Source: Flavonifractor avicola
GTDB lineage: Bacteria; Bacillota; Clostridia; Oscillospirales; Oscillospiraceae
Direction of reading: 5' to 3'
Assembly: GCA_019116915.1 (NCBI GenBank)
Contig: DXAS01000026.1
Location: forward strand, 1-19,882
Length of the DNA stretch: 19,882 nucleotides
Position numbers and translations under genes: made by a program
In this document: positions 1-7,359 of the stretch, piece after piece
How the letters are laid out: each line of letters opens with the position of its first letter
Position numbering within the stretch: position 1 is the first letter of the stretch
The notes under the pieces: generated by a model
Databases searched by the model: none
What the model saw: only the letters and a program-made list of their open reading frames with translations
What the model was told of the DNA's origin: nothing

Positions 1-284
1 GCACCAGCAGCTTCCGCTATGTGGAGGGTACCACCGGCGAGCACAACTGCGGCACTGCCATTGACCTGAACGCCAATGAGAACTACCAGATCCGGGACGG
101 TCAGGTGCTGGTGGGCAGCTGCTGGGAGCCGGGGACCAACCCCTACTCCATCGCTCCGGACAGCTCGGTGGTCCGTATCTTCGAGGCCCACGGCTGGAGC
201 TGGGGCGGCGACGCCTGGGCCGCCGACAGCGACGACGCCACCGGCTACCACGACTATATGCACTTCTCCTACATGGGCGGCTGA
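1..284 (+). CDS. M15-family peptidoglycan peptidase (VanY / D-Ala-D-Ala carboxypeptidase type), C-terminal fragment
   Basis: The reading frame enters the window already open (first full codon at base 3), so the N-terminus is missing. The visible 94 residues hold the end of an M15 peptidase fold. They include EHNCGTAIDLN, which fits the H-x6-D zinc-ligand motif, then GWSWGGDAW, and the terminal DYMHFSY, which supplies the second zinc histidine. Enzymes of this family are zinc-dependent and cleave D-Ala-D-Ala or L-Ala-D-Glu bonds in cell-wall peptides outside the membrane. Nothing upstream is visible, so I cannot tell whether there is a signal peptide or a wall-binding domain, or separate the VanY and CwlK/endolysin branches. 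The gene ends just before a strong bidirectional terminator and converges on pyruvate kinase. Confidence 0.8.
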   Translation, partial: TSSFRYVEGTTGEHNCGTAIDLNANENYQIRDGQVLVGSCWEPGTNPYSIAPDSSVVRIFEAHGWSWGGDAWAADSDDATGYHDYMHFSYMGG

Positions 285-287
285 GCT

Positions 288-335
288 GAAATAAAAAAGG
301 ACCCGCTGCTGTTGCAGCGGGTCCTTTTTTATTTC
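288..335. terminator. Bidirectional Rho-independent terminator (peptidase / pyk)
   Basis: This is a 22-bp perfect stem (288-309 with 314-335) and a TGTT loop. The core GGACCCGCTGC/GCAGCGGGTCC is flanked by A6 on the left and T6 on the right, so it has a U-tract in both directions. It sits between the convergent peptidase and pyruvate kinase genes and can serve both. Confidence 0.93.
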
Positions 336-358
336 GGTCAAGCGGGCTTAGAAGCCTG

Positions 359-1792
359 TTACACAGGCTCGGCCACCACTTCAGCCTTGATGAGGTTGGT
401 GGTACCGGACTTGCCCAGAGGCACGCCGGCGGTGATAACCACGGTCTCACCGGGCTTCACGATGCCCTCCTTGCGGGCCACGTCCACGGCCATGGAGAAC
501 ATCCGGTCGGTGGAATCCACCTCGCCGGACAGCAGGGGCTTCACGCCCCAGGAGATGGCCAGCTGACGGCGGGTAGACTCGTTCTGGCACAGAGCCACGA
601 TGGGGCAGGCGGGACGGAAACGGGAGATCACCTTGGCGGTGTAGCCGGACTTGGTGGCCGCCAGGATGGCGGTGGCGTTCAGGTCCATAGCGGTCAGGCA
701 GCAGGAGTGGGTGATAGCGTCGTTGATGCCGCCGATCTCAGGCAGCAGGTTGCGCTCCCGGAAGCGGTTCCAGTAGCGAATGGAGTTCTCGGCGGAGGTG
801 ACCACGTCCACCATGGTCTGAAGGGCCTCCACGGGGTACTTGCCGGAGGCGGTCTCGCCGGACAGCATCACGCAGGAAGTGCCGTCAAACACGGCGTTGG
901 CCACGTCGGACACCTCGGCACGGGTGGGACGGGGATTGCGGATCATGGAGTCCAGCATCTGGGTGGCGGTGATAACGGGCTTGCCCTGCCGGATGGTGGC
1001 CTTGATCATCTTCTTCTGGAGGATGGGCACCTCGTGGGCGGGGATCTCCACGCCCAGGTCGCCGCGGGCCACCATGACGCCGTCAGCGGCCTCGAGGATG
1101 GACTCCAGGTTGTCCACGCCTTCCCGGTTCTCAATCTTGGCAATGATGCGGATGTTCTCGCCGCCCTCATGCTTGTTCAGCTCGGCGCGAATATCCTCCA
1201 CGTCGCTGGCCTTCCGAACGAAGGAAGCGGCAATGAAGTCGAAGTCGTTCTCGGCAGCAAACTTCAGGTCGTCCTTGTCCTTCTCGGTGAGGGAGGGGAG
1301 CATGATGCTCACATCGGGGATGTTGATGGACTTGTTATTGGAGAGGGGGCCGCCGTTCTCCACGGTGCAGTGGATGTTGTGGCCTTCCACCTTCTCAACC
1401 AGCAGCTCGATCAGACCGTCATCCACCAGGATGCGGCAGCCGGGGCCCACTTCTTCATGCAGATTCAGATAAGTCACGGACACCTGCTTCTCGTTGCCCT
1501 CCACCTCATCGGTGCTCAGGACAAACTCCTGACCCTTCTCCAGGGTCACGGGGCCATTCACAAAGGACTTGATACGGATCTCAGGGCCCTTGGTATCCAG
1601 AATGGTGGCCACAGGGCGGCCCAGGGTGTCCCGGACGGACTTCAGCATGGTCAGCCGGGCCAGCTGCTCGGCGTGGCTGCCATGAGAGAAGTTGAAGCGG
1701 GCGGCGTCCATACCAGCCAGAATCAGCTGACGGATGGTCTCCTCATTGTCCACAGCGGGACCCAGGGTGCAGATGATTTTTGTCTTTCTCAT
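359..1792 (-). CDS. pyk: Pyruvate kinase
   Basis: It converts phosphoenolpyruvate and ADP to pyruvate and ATP in the last step of glycolysis, in the cytosol. The 477-residue protein opens with RKTKIICTLGPA and GMDAARFNFSHGSH, containing the substrate-binding arginine. It continues with ILDTKGPEIR, the IIAKIENREGVDNL segment with the catalytic lysine, and the signature block VARGDLGVEIP followed by ITATQMLDSMIRNPRPTRAEVSDVANAV. The length fits the short form: there is no C-terminal PEP-utiliser-like extension as in Bacillus enzymes of about 585 residues. The start is an ATG with GGAGG about 6 nt upstream (1799-1803). The gene stands alone, with its own leader and a terminator shared with the convergent peptidase. 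No truncation is seen. Confidence 0.97.
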   Translation of the reverse strand: MRKTKIICTLGPAVDNEETIRQLILAGMDAARFNFSHGSHAEQLARLTMLKSVRDTLGRPVATILDTKGPEIRIKSFVNGPVTLEKGQEFVLSTDEVEGNEKQVSVTYLNLHEEVGPGCRILVDDGLIELLVEKVEGHNIHCTVENGGPLSNNKSINIPDVSIMLPSLTEKDKDDLKFAAENDFDFIAASFVRKASDVEDIRAELNKHEGGENIRIIAKIENREGVDNLESILEAADGVMVARGDLGVEIPAHEVPILQKKMIKATIRQGKPVITATQMLDSMIRNPRPTRAEVSDVANAVFDGTSCVMLSGETASGKYPVEALQTMVDVVTSAENSIRYWNRFRERNLLPEIGGINDAITHSCCLTAMDLNATAILAATKSGYTAKVISRFRPACPIVALCQNESTRRQLAISWGVKPLLSGEVDSTDRMFSMAVDVARKEGIVKPGETVVITAGVPLGKSGTTNLIKAEVVAEPV

Positions 1793-1841
1793 TTCCTACC
1801 TCCATAGGTATGCAAATATGACTCTAAAAAAATCCGGGACT

Positions 1842-1847
1842 ATCATA
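1842..1847 (-). promoter_or_regulatory. Probable pyk promoter -10 (TATGAT)
   Basis: On the minus strand TATGAT lies about 50 nt upstream of the pyk start codon, in an AT-rich gap (1793-1925) that contains no gene. No convincing -35 stands 16-18 bp upstream. An alternative is TTGGTT with a 17-bp spacer to TATGCA slightly further upstream. The assignment is tentative. Confidence 0.35.
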
Positions 1848-1943
1848 CACCAATCTTTCCGTTTTGCATAGAGGTAATTTTCATTTTAACCAACTTTCGG
1901 AGGTTTTTATCAGAAATATTTACAGTTGATACGCGCTAAGCAT

Positions 1944-1983
1944 AAAAAAAGACTGTCCCTTCACTCAGGAACAGCCTTTTTTT
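1944..1983 (-). terminator. Terminator of the six-gene operon (downstream of the MFS gene)
   Basis: The stem arms are 1951-1960 and 1967-1976 with loop 1961-1966, flanked by A7 and T7. On the plus strand two pairs are A-C and C-A mismatches. On the minus strand the same positions become G-U wobbles, so all ten pairs form in minus-strand RNA, followed by U7. The element is therefore built to end minus-strand transcription arriving from the MFS gene. Confidence 0.88.
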
Positions 1984-2025
1984 CCACTATTTTGTGTTTG
2001 CTTACCATTTTAGCGGCACCTAAAG

Positions 2026-3252
2026 CTATACTAACTGGTTTCTCTTTCCGCGAGACAGCCGCAGGGCCGCCAGACAGAAGAGCACACCCAGGCAGCCCGA
2101 GGCAATGCAGGCCGCCAGCATCAGATTGACGCCCCCCAGATCCAGAGTCCAGCCGGCCAGCACGCCGCCCATCATACCGCCCAGACCATTGGAGGCCACC
2201 ATCATCACGGTCTGCCCCCGCACCCGGTCGGCGGCGGGCACCGACTCGTTGACGAAGTACACCGAGGCCGGGGTAAACAGGCCGTAGCCCAGCACCTGAA
2301 TGGGCTGAACCGCCAGTACACCCAGGCAGTTAAAGGTACACAGCAGCAGCACGCCTTTCAGGGTGCCGAAGATCATACTCAGCATCAGCAGCTTTCCGCT
2401 GCCCAGCCGCCGCAGCAGCTTCTGGAAGAAGAAGGCGGTGGGCAGTTCGGAGGCTCCCATCAGGAAGAGGGCAATACCCAGGTCGGAGTCGGTGCCTCCC
2501 CGGCTGTTGACGATGTTCACCAGGAAGTTGGACAGAGGCATGATGCCGGTAAGGCCCAGGAACACCCCCACCAGCATCAGGGTAAAGCAGGGATTGCTCC
2601 GCAGCAGGGACAGAGCGGACTGGGGCTTGGGGCCCTCCTCCCCGGCCTGTCCACCCTTGCCCCGGTAAGCCGGGTAGGTGACCACCAGCAGGATCTCCAG
2701 CACCACCAGGGCCAGATGGGTGAGCAGGGTGCTCTCCATGCCCAGCCGGCCCGCCTGGAAGCCCAGCACCACGCACACCACCGCGTAGGCCAGGGAGCCG
2801 ATGCCCCGGCCCAGGCTGTAGCGGATGGGCATACCCTCATTGATGAACTGCACCGCCATGGCGTCCATCAGAGGGTAGGAGGACACCTCCAGGCCGCCGA
2901 TGACCACCCACACCAGCGTGGTCTCCCACAGGCCCATGCCGGGGGACAGCCAGTACCAGGCTCCCGCCGCCACCGAGATGAGCAGGGACAGGCCCACGAT
3001 ATACTTCAGGGGAATGCGGGGATGCCGGTCGGCAAAGCCTCCCAGCAGGGGCTGAAACACGATGCCCGCCAGACAGCGCACCGCCGTCATCAATCCCGCC
3101 TCGCTGTTGGAGAAGCCCCGCTCCAGCAGCAGAGCGGTCTGGTAGGCCACAATGGCAGCAAACATAGCCCAGAAGCCCGCCTGCATGGCAATATAGTGAT
3201 AGTCCAGCCGCCGCAGGGAGGGCCTGCGCTCACTCAGTTCCACTTGGTTCAC
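2026..3252 (-). CDS. MFS transporter, LacY/MFS_1-like
   Basis: This is a 408-residue polytopic membrane protein with about twelve hydrophobic segments in two halves, the usual size for the Major Facilitator Superfamily. Between segments 2 and 3 lies GGFADRHPRIPLKY, the family's G-x-x-[AS]-D-R-x-x-R loop. The general pattern recalls the LacY/nucleoside/phenylpropionate proton-symporter group, but the substrate cannot be read from sequence. The start is GTG: its first three bases and the next A form GTGA, which overlaps the TGA stop of the upstream DHHW gene by 4 nt, and AAGGA lies about 5-6 nt before it. That is typical of translational coupling. It is the last gene of the acylation operon, so it may export or import the molecule that the operon modifies (inference). 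Confidence 0.85.
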   Translation of the reverse strand: MNQVELSERRPSLRRLDYHYIAMQAGFWAMFAAIVAYQTALLLERGFSNSEAGLMTAVRCLAGIVFQPLLGGFADRHPRIPLKYIVGLSLLISVAAGAWYWLSPGMGLWETTLVWVVIGGLEVSSYPLMDAMAVQFINEGMPIRYSLGRGIGSLAYAVVCVVLGFQAGRLGMESTLLTHLALVVLEILLVVTYPAYRGKGGQAGEEGPKPQSALSLLRSNPCFTLMLVGVFLGLTGIMPLSNFLVNIVNSRGGTDSDLGIALFLMGASELPTAFFFQKLLRRLGSGKLLMLSMIFGTLKGVLLLCTFNCLGVLAVQPIQVLGYGLFTPASVYFVNESVPAADRVRGQTVMMVASNGLGGMMGGVLAGWTLDLGGVNLMLAACIASGCLGVLFCLAALRLSRGKRNQLV

Positions 3253-4457
3253 TCCGTTCCTTCAAAAGCAAACATATTCTCCAGGCCGGTAGAGCTGGCG
3301 GCATACATGGTCATCACCAGATCGGGCTCCAGCGCCTCAAGGGTCTCCATCAGATCCCCCTGGTAGTAGCGCAGGTCGATGGTGGTCAGCTCCGAACAGG
3401 ACAGGGCCAGGAAGGGGGCCAGCGCGCAGGAGAAGGACTCCCGCAGCAGCACGATCCTGGGCCCGTTGGGGTTGTTGTGGTTGGTCATGGTGGCCATACC
3501 GTAGTCGCCGCCGGAGTAGTAGGTGTAGGGGTTGCCGTTGAACCAGTCCATCTTCTCCACCCGCTCGGGGAAGCACACCGACTGGTTGAAGGGGCCGGTG
3601 CGCTCAAAGCCGCCGTCGGTGCTGGCATAGGTAAGATTGGTCTCAAATTTGGGGGTATAGATGGTGAAATCGTCCACCCCGGCGTAGAGGGACCCCACCC
3701 GTTTGCCCTGGCTGCCCAGGAAAAAGTCCTCCAGCACCGCGGTGGACCAGTTGGCGGGATCGGTAAGATAGGATGGGGTGACGAACCCATAGTTGTGGTC
3801 CAGCAGCTGGGCCAGGTTCTGCCAGGCAAAGAAGGCGGCCTCCGGCTTCCAGTGGTGGTCGGTATTGAAGAACCAGCCGGAATAGATACCATTGCTCTCA
3901 AAGAAGGGCCGCAGATCGAAATAGCTGGTGCCCGACTGATCCAGTTTCTCCAGGAAGGCATCGGCAGTGGAGTTTCCGTTCTCCGCCATGCCTACAGGCA
4001 GCAGGTCCTGCCCCCGCTGGATCTTCTGGGGCGCCATCACAAAGAGATAGGGAATACCCTGCTCCTCCAGCGCCTGGGCCAGATCGGCCGTAGCGGCGGC
4101 GTTGGCCTCCACGCTTTCCGCAGGCTGGGCGGTGCTGTCCGGCTTGACGAAGTTCAGCGCCCCGGTGGACAGCTTGACCACGGTGTTTTCATCCACCGCA
4201 TCCTCCACCATCCTGCGGCCGGTGATGCGCTGGATGCCGCCGTAGAGCTGGATGAACAGATGGTCCCGGTCCAGATCCTGATTGACGGCGGTCTCCGCCT
4301 GGGCCAGGAAGGTAGTCACATCCTTGTCCTTGGCAAAGGTTTTGAGCAGGGCCTCAAAGCTGCCCTCCCGCCCCAAAAAGGAGGTGAGCAGCAGCACGAA
4401 GCCTCCCGCCATCAGCAGCAGGAACAGGCAGGCGGTTATGGTATTGCGTCGTTTCAT
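3249..4457 (-). CDS. DHHW / AlgX-AlgJ-like SGNH protein, partner of MBOAT
   Basis: The 402-residue protein has one N-terminal membrane segment (about residues 8-26) and an extracytoplasmic domain. NTDHHWKPEAAFFAW (about 198-212) gives the D-x-H-W motif (D200, H202) of AlgX/AlgJ and DHHW-family SGNH hydrolase-like acetyltransferases. LLRESFS (about 337-343) supplies the probable nucleophile, S341. In alginate and similar systems such proteins take an acyl group from an MBOAT membrane partner and place it on the exported polymer. Here the MBOAT gene ends 14 nt upstream. The start ATG has AAGGAG about 8 nt before it. The acceptor is unknown. Catalytic roles are transferred from AlgX and are not demonstrated here. 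Confidence 0.85.
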   Translation of the reverse strand: MKRRNTITACLFLLLMAGGFVLLLTSFLGREGSFEALLKTFAKDKDVTTFLAQAETAVNQDLDRDHLFIQLYGGIQRITGRRMVEDAVDENTVVKLSTGALNFVKPDSTAQPAESVEANAAATADLAQALEEQGIPYLFVMAPQKIQRGQDLLPVGMAENGNSTADAFLEKLDQSGTSYFDLRPFFESNGIYSGWFFNTDHHWKPEAAFFAWQNLAQLLDHNYGFVTPSYLTDPANWSTAVLEDFFLGSQGKRVGSLYAGVDDFTIYTPKFETNLTYASTDGGFERTGPFNQSVCFPERVEKMDWFNGNPYTYYSGGDYGMATMTNHNNPNGPRIVLLRESFSCALAPFLALSCSELTTIDLRYYQGDLMETLEALEPDLVMTMYAASSTGLENMFAFEGTE

Positions 4458-4471
4458 TGAGCCGCTCCTTG

Positions 4472-5878
4472 TCAGAAGTTGAAGTAGATAAAGGGATTAT
4501 AGGTGCCCTTGATGATAAAGCTGGCCGACACCAGGAACACCCCGGCAATAAGCAGGGCGTAGCCAAGATCCAGCAGCACACAGTTGCGCTTGCTGGCCCA
4601 GTCCCGCAGCTTGGGGGCCACCGGAGCCGCAAAAACCACGGCGGCCAGCAGAGGCAGCCAGCATTCGGTGAGATAGAGCACAGTCAGCCCGTCTCCCAGC
4701 CCGGCGCCGAAGCCGAACATGGCCTGGAAATACTGCAGGGCCGCGCCGATGCTGTCCGAACGGAAGAACACACAGGTGAGCAGGAAGGTCATCAGGGGAT
4801 AGAGCCACCGGAAGAACTTAGGCCAGCCCCGGCCCAGGCCGCCGTATTTCTCCAGCATGAGCATGGCAAAGTTGATCATGCCCCAGGCCAGATAGGTCCA
4901 GTTGGCTCCGTGCCAGATGCCGGTACACAGCCACACCATAAAGATGTTGCGGATCAGTTTGGCCTTGCTGTCCACCCGGCTGCCCCCAAGAGGGATATAT
5001 ACATAGTCCCGAAACCAGGTGGCCAGAGAGATGTGCCACCGCCGCCACAGGTCGGCCAGAGAGTTGGCGGCAAAGGGATAATTGAAGTTCTCCAGGAAGT
5101 GAAATCCAAACATCCTGCCCAGACCGATGGCCATGTCGGAATAGCCGGAGAAGTCGTTGTACAGCTGGAGGATGTAAGCCACCGCTCCCAGCCAGGCAAA
5201 GGAGGTGGTCAGTCCATCTCCCGCCATACCGTAGGCCCGGTCGGCGATGATGGCCAGCTGATTGGACAGCAGCACCTTCTTGCCCAGGCCTACAACAAAC
5301 CGGGCGCAGCCGGCGGAGAAGTTCTCCCAGCTCTCCTTCCGGTTGTCGATCTGGTCGGCCACCGTCTCATATTTGACGATGGGGCCGGCAATAAGCTGGG
5401 GAAAGAAAGAGATGTACAGTCCCACCTTCAGAGGGGAACGCTGCACCTTTCCCCGGTCCCGATGGACGTCCAGCACATAGCTGAGGGCCTGGAAGGTAAA
5501 GAAGGAAATGCCGATGGGCAGTTCGATTACCGGGATCACAAAGCTGGCACCCAGGCCATTTAGAATACCCAGAGTAAACATCAGGTATTTAAATACAAAC
5601 AGAACACCCAAATTGATCAGCAGGGCCAGCAAAATGGGGGCCCTGCAGGATCTGTCCCGCCGCTTGTTGTAATCTACCCACAGGCCGAAAAAGTAGTTAA
5701 TCACAATGGACCCTATCATCACCAGCACAACCCAGGGCTCGCCCCAGGCATAGAAGCCCAGGGAGGCCAACAGCAGGAATACATTCTGTGCCTGCCGGAA
5801 CCGGCGCAGGGGCACATAGTAGATGATGAGCACCAGGGGCAGGAACAGAAAAAGAAATACGGAACTGGAAAAGAGCAC
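4472..5878 (-). CDS. MBOAT-family membrane O-acyltransferase (AlgI/PatA/DltB type)
   Basis: This 468-residue polytopic membrane protein belongs to the membrane-bound O-acyltransferase family. Conserved parts include FYAWGEPW, FFPQLIAGPIVKY (about 158-170), LQLYNDFSGYSDMAIGLGRMFG, LWRRWHISLATWFRDYVYIPLGGSR (about 277-301) and IWHGANWTYLAWG. The histidine at about 323 in IWHGANW matches the essential AlgI histidine (H322 by family knowledge). It would pass acyl groups through the membrane to an outside acceptor protein, the likely one being the adjacent DHHW protein. The start is GTG with AAAGGAGG 7 nt upstream. This Shine-Dalgarno overlaps the TAA stop of the preceding acyltransferase gene, so translation is probably coupled. 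Confidence 0.93.
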   Translation of the reverse strand: MLFSSSVFLFLFLPLVLIIYYVPLRRFRQAQNVFLLLASLGFYAWGEPWVVLVMIGSIVINYFFGLWVDYNKRRDRSCRAPILLALLINLGVLFVFKYLMFTLGILNGLGASFVIPVIELPIGISFFTFQALSYVLDVHRDRGKVQRSPLKVGLYISFFPQLIAGPIVKYETVADQIDNRKESWENFSAGCARFVVGLGKKVLLSNQLAIIADRAYGMAGDGLTTSFAWLGAVAYILQLYNDFSGYSDMAIGLGRMFGFHFLENFNYPFAANSLADLWRRWHISLATWFRDYVYIPLGGSRVDSKAKLIRNIFMVWLCTGIWHGANWTYLAWGMINFAMLMLEKYGGLGRGWPKFFRWLYPLMTFLLTCVFFRSDSIGAALQYFQAMFGFGAGLGDGLTVLYLTECWLPLLAAVVFAAPVAPKLRDWASKRNCVLLDLGYALLIAGVFLVSASFIIKGTYNPFIYFNF

Positions 5879-5891
5879 TCAGTTGCCTCCT

Positions 5892-6956
5892 TTAAGTCAG
5901 GTAGCGCCCCACCAGGGGGATCTTGGAGATGAGCCAGGCCACGGCGAAGGAACACAGGAATACCGCCGCCGTCAGGGCGGGCACCGCCAGCACCGGCGGA
6001 ATGGCGAGAACGGTGATGTTCAGCCGGTCCAGCAGGATGAGGAAAAAGACATGGATCAGGTACACCCCAAAGGACACCTGCGCCACCGAACTCATCCGCT
6101 GGCGGCGGGAGCGCTCCTCGCTGACGCCCAGTACATAGCGGAAGAATACAAAGACCGCCACGCTCATCAGGGCGATGTTGGGACTATCATAGTTATAGAG
6201 GGTCTGGGCAAAGACGCCCCGCTGCTGGGACAGCCAGGCGGTGCCGCCCACAGTGACCACCGCCCCCAGGATGCCTAGGATGTAGATGAGATACTCCGCC
6301 ACCCGGTTGAGGGTGTAGGTTTTCAGATAGTAGCCCAGCACATAGTAGCCCACATAGCCCAGCACCAGGTGGAGATTCAGGTTGTTCACCCACAGGCTCA
6401 CCGCCTCATGGGGCCACAGCCGCAGCAGGGTGGGCAGCAGGTTGGCAAACACAAAGCACAGCAGGAAGAACCAGTGGAAGTCCGCCCGGCTGCCCCCCCG
6501 CACAAAGGCCCGGAGAATGGGGGTGATGAGGTACAGGCCCACGATCATATACAAAAACCACAAGTGGAAGTGGGTCTTGCCCTGGAGCACCTGCCAGAGG
6601 GCCGCTTTCACACTCTCCCAGCTCAGCCCTGCCGCCGATACCTGGGTTACCAGGGCATAGGCCGTCCCCCACACCGCCAGGGCCACCAGCATCCGCAGAA
6701 TATGGCCGAAAAACAGCTTGGAGGGGGAGAGGCTGTGCTTGGGGTCCAGCAGGAACATCCCTGACAGCATAATAAAGACGGGCACACACCAGTGGGTCAG
6801 CCCATCGTAGGCGTTCAGCACATGAAATTCCGCCGAGCCCACCGGCACGTTGCCCAGCTGGGAGCCCGCCAGGTGGACCACAATCACCGCCAGCATGGCC
6901 ACAGCCCGCAGCAGGTCGGCATAGGCCAGACGGCCTCCCGTTACGGTCTTGCTCAT
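5892..6956 (-). CDS. Acyltransferase-3 family membrane protein (OafA/WecH-like)
   Basis: I place the start at ATG 6956, giving 354 residues. The longer open frame would run back through the glyoxalase gene and its extra N-terminus is not family-like. AAAGGA stands 8 nt before this ATG, inside the end of the glyoxalase gene, whose stop is 4 nt away. The N-terminus YADLLRAVAMLAVIVVHLAG contains the R-x10-H motif of acyltransferase-3 proteins (R17, H28), and about ten hydrophobic segments follow, ending with FGVYLIHVFFLILL. Such enzymes move acetyl or other acyl groups from cytoplasmic donors to surface sugars or peptidoglycan. Its presence next to an MBOAT/DHHW pair means this operon holds two unrelated acyl-transfer machines. 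The substrate is unknown. Confidence 0.88.
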   Translation of the reverse strand: MSKTVTGGRLAYADLLRAVAMLAVIVVHLAGSQLGNVPVGSAEFHVLNAYDGLTHWCVPVFIMLSGMFLLDPKHSLSPSKLFFGHILRMLVALAVWGTAYALVTQVSAAGLSWESVKAALWQVLQGKTHFHLWFLYMIVGLYLITPILRAFVRGGSRADFHWFFLLCFVFANLLPTLLRLWPHEAVSLWVNNLNLHLVLGYVGYYVLGYYLKTYTLNRVAEYLIYILGILGAVVTVGGTAWLSQQRGVFAQTLYNYDSPNIALMSVAVFVFFRYVLGVSEERSRRQRMSSVAQVSFGVYLIHVFFLILLDRLNITVLAIPPVLAVPALTAAVFLCSFAVAWLISKIPLVGRYLT

Positions 6957-6960
6957 GTCC

Positions 6961-7329
6961 TTATTCCTTTCCGGGGACGATCTCGATCCAGTAGCCGTCG
7001 GGATCTTCAATGAAATAGATGCCCATGGCCGGGTTTTCAAAGCACACGCAGCCCATAGCCTTGTGGCGCTCCAGAAGCTCATCAAAGCGGTCGGTGACAA
7101 AGGCCAGATGGAACTCCTGCTCCCCCAGGTCATAGGGCGACCTCCGGTCCCGCAGCCAGGTCAGCTCCAGCCGGAAGCCGGTCTCGCCATCTCCCAGGTA
7201 GACCAGCTTAAAGGACCCGTCGCCAGCATTCCTTTCCGCCACCGGCGTCAGTTCCAGAGCCTCACGGTAAAAGTCCAGGGACCGGTCCAGGTCCAGAACG
7301 TTGAAATTAAAATGATCAAATCGCAGCAT
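6961..7329 (-). CDS. VOC-superfamily protein, glyoxalase I-like (lactoylglutathione lyase family)
   Basis: The protein has 122 residues and two beta-alpha-beta-beta-beta modules. The candidate metal ligands H6, E55, H74 and E116 stand where glyoxalase I has its H-E-H-E set, so a metal-dependent isomerase is plausible. The end FIEDPDGYWIEIVPGKE is typical. Glyoxalase I detoxifies methylglyoxal hemithioacetal, but many close VOC relatives have other substrates, so the reaction is not certain. The start ATG has AAAGGAG about 7 nt upstream. It lies between the CLC transporter and an acyltransferase in one operon, and the functional link is not obvious. Confidence 0.85.
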   Translation of the reverse strand: MLRFDHFNFNVLDLDRSLDFYREALELTPVAERNAGDGSFKLVYLGDGETGFRLELTWLRDRRSPYDLGEQEFHLAFVTDRFDELLERHKAMGCVCFENPAMGIYFIEDPDGYWIEIVPGKE

Positions 7330-7359
7330 ATAGGTTCTCCTTTGAATGGGACCCCGAAC

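Noticed and set aside
707..1807. Long open frame antisense to pyruvate kinase, and similar long frames antisense to the CLC, CNNM, M56 and citrate synthase genes (for example 6949-8748, 8942-10198, 13303-14712, 16619-17977).
   Set aside because: All mirror well-recognised genes, have low-complexity His/Gly/Gln-rich translations and lack family motifs. They result from strong GC bias at third codon positions.
6957..7133. N-terminal extension of the acyltransferase-3 protein into the glyoxalase gene.
   Set aside because: The extra 59 residues are antisense-like and out of frame with the conserved glyoxalase. ATG 6956 has a good Shine-Dalgarno and gives a family-like N-terminus.
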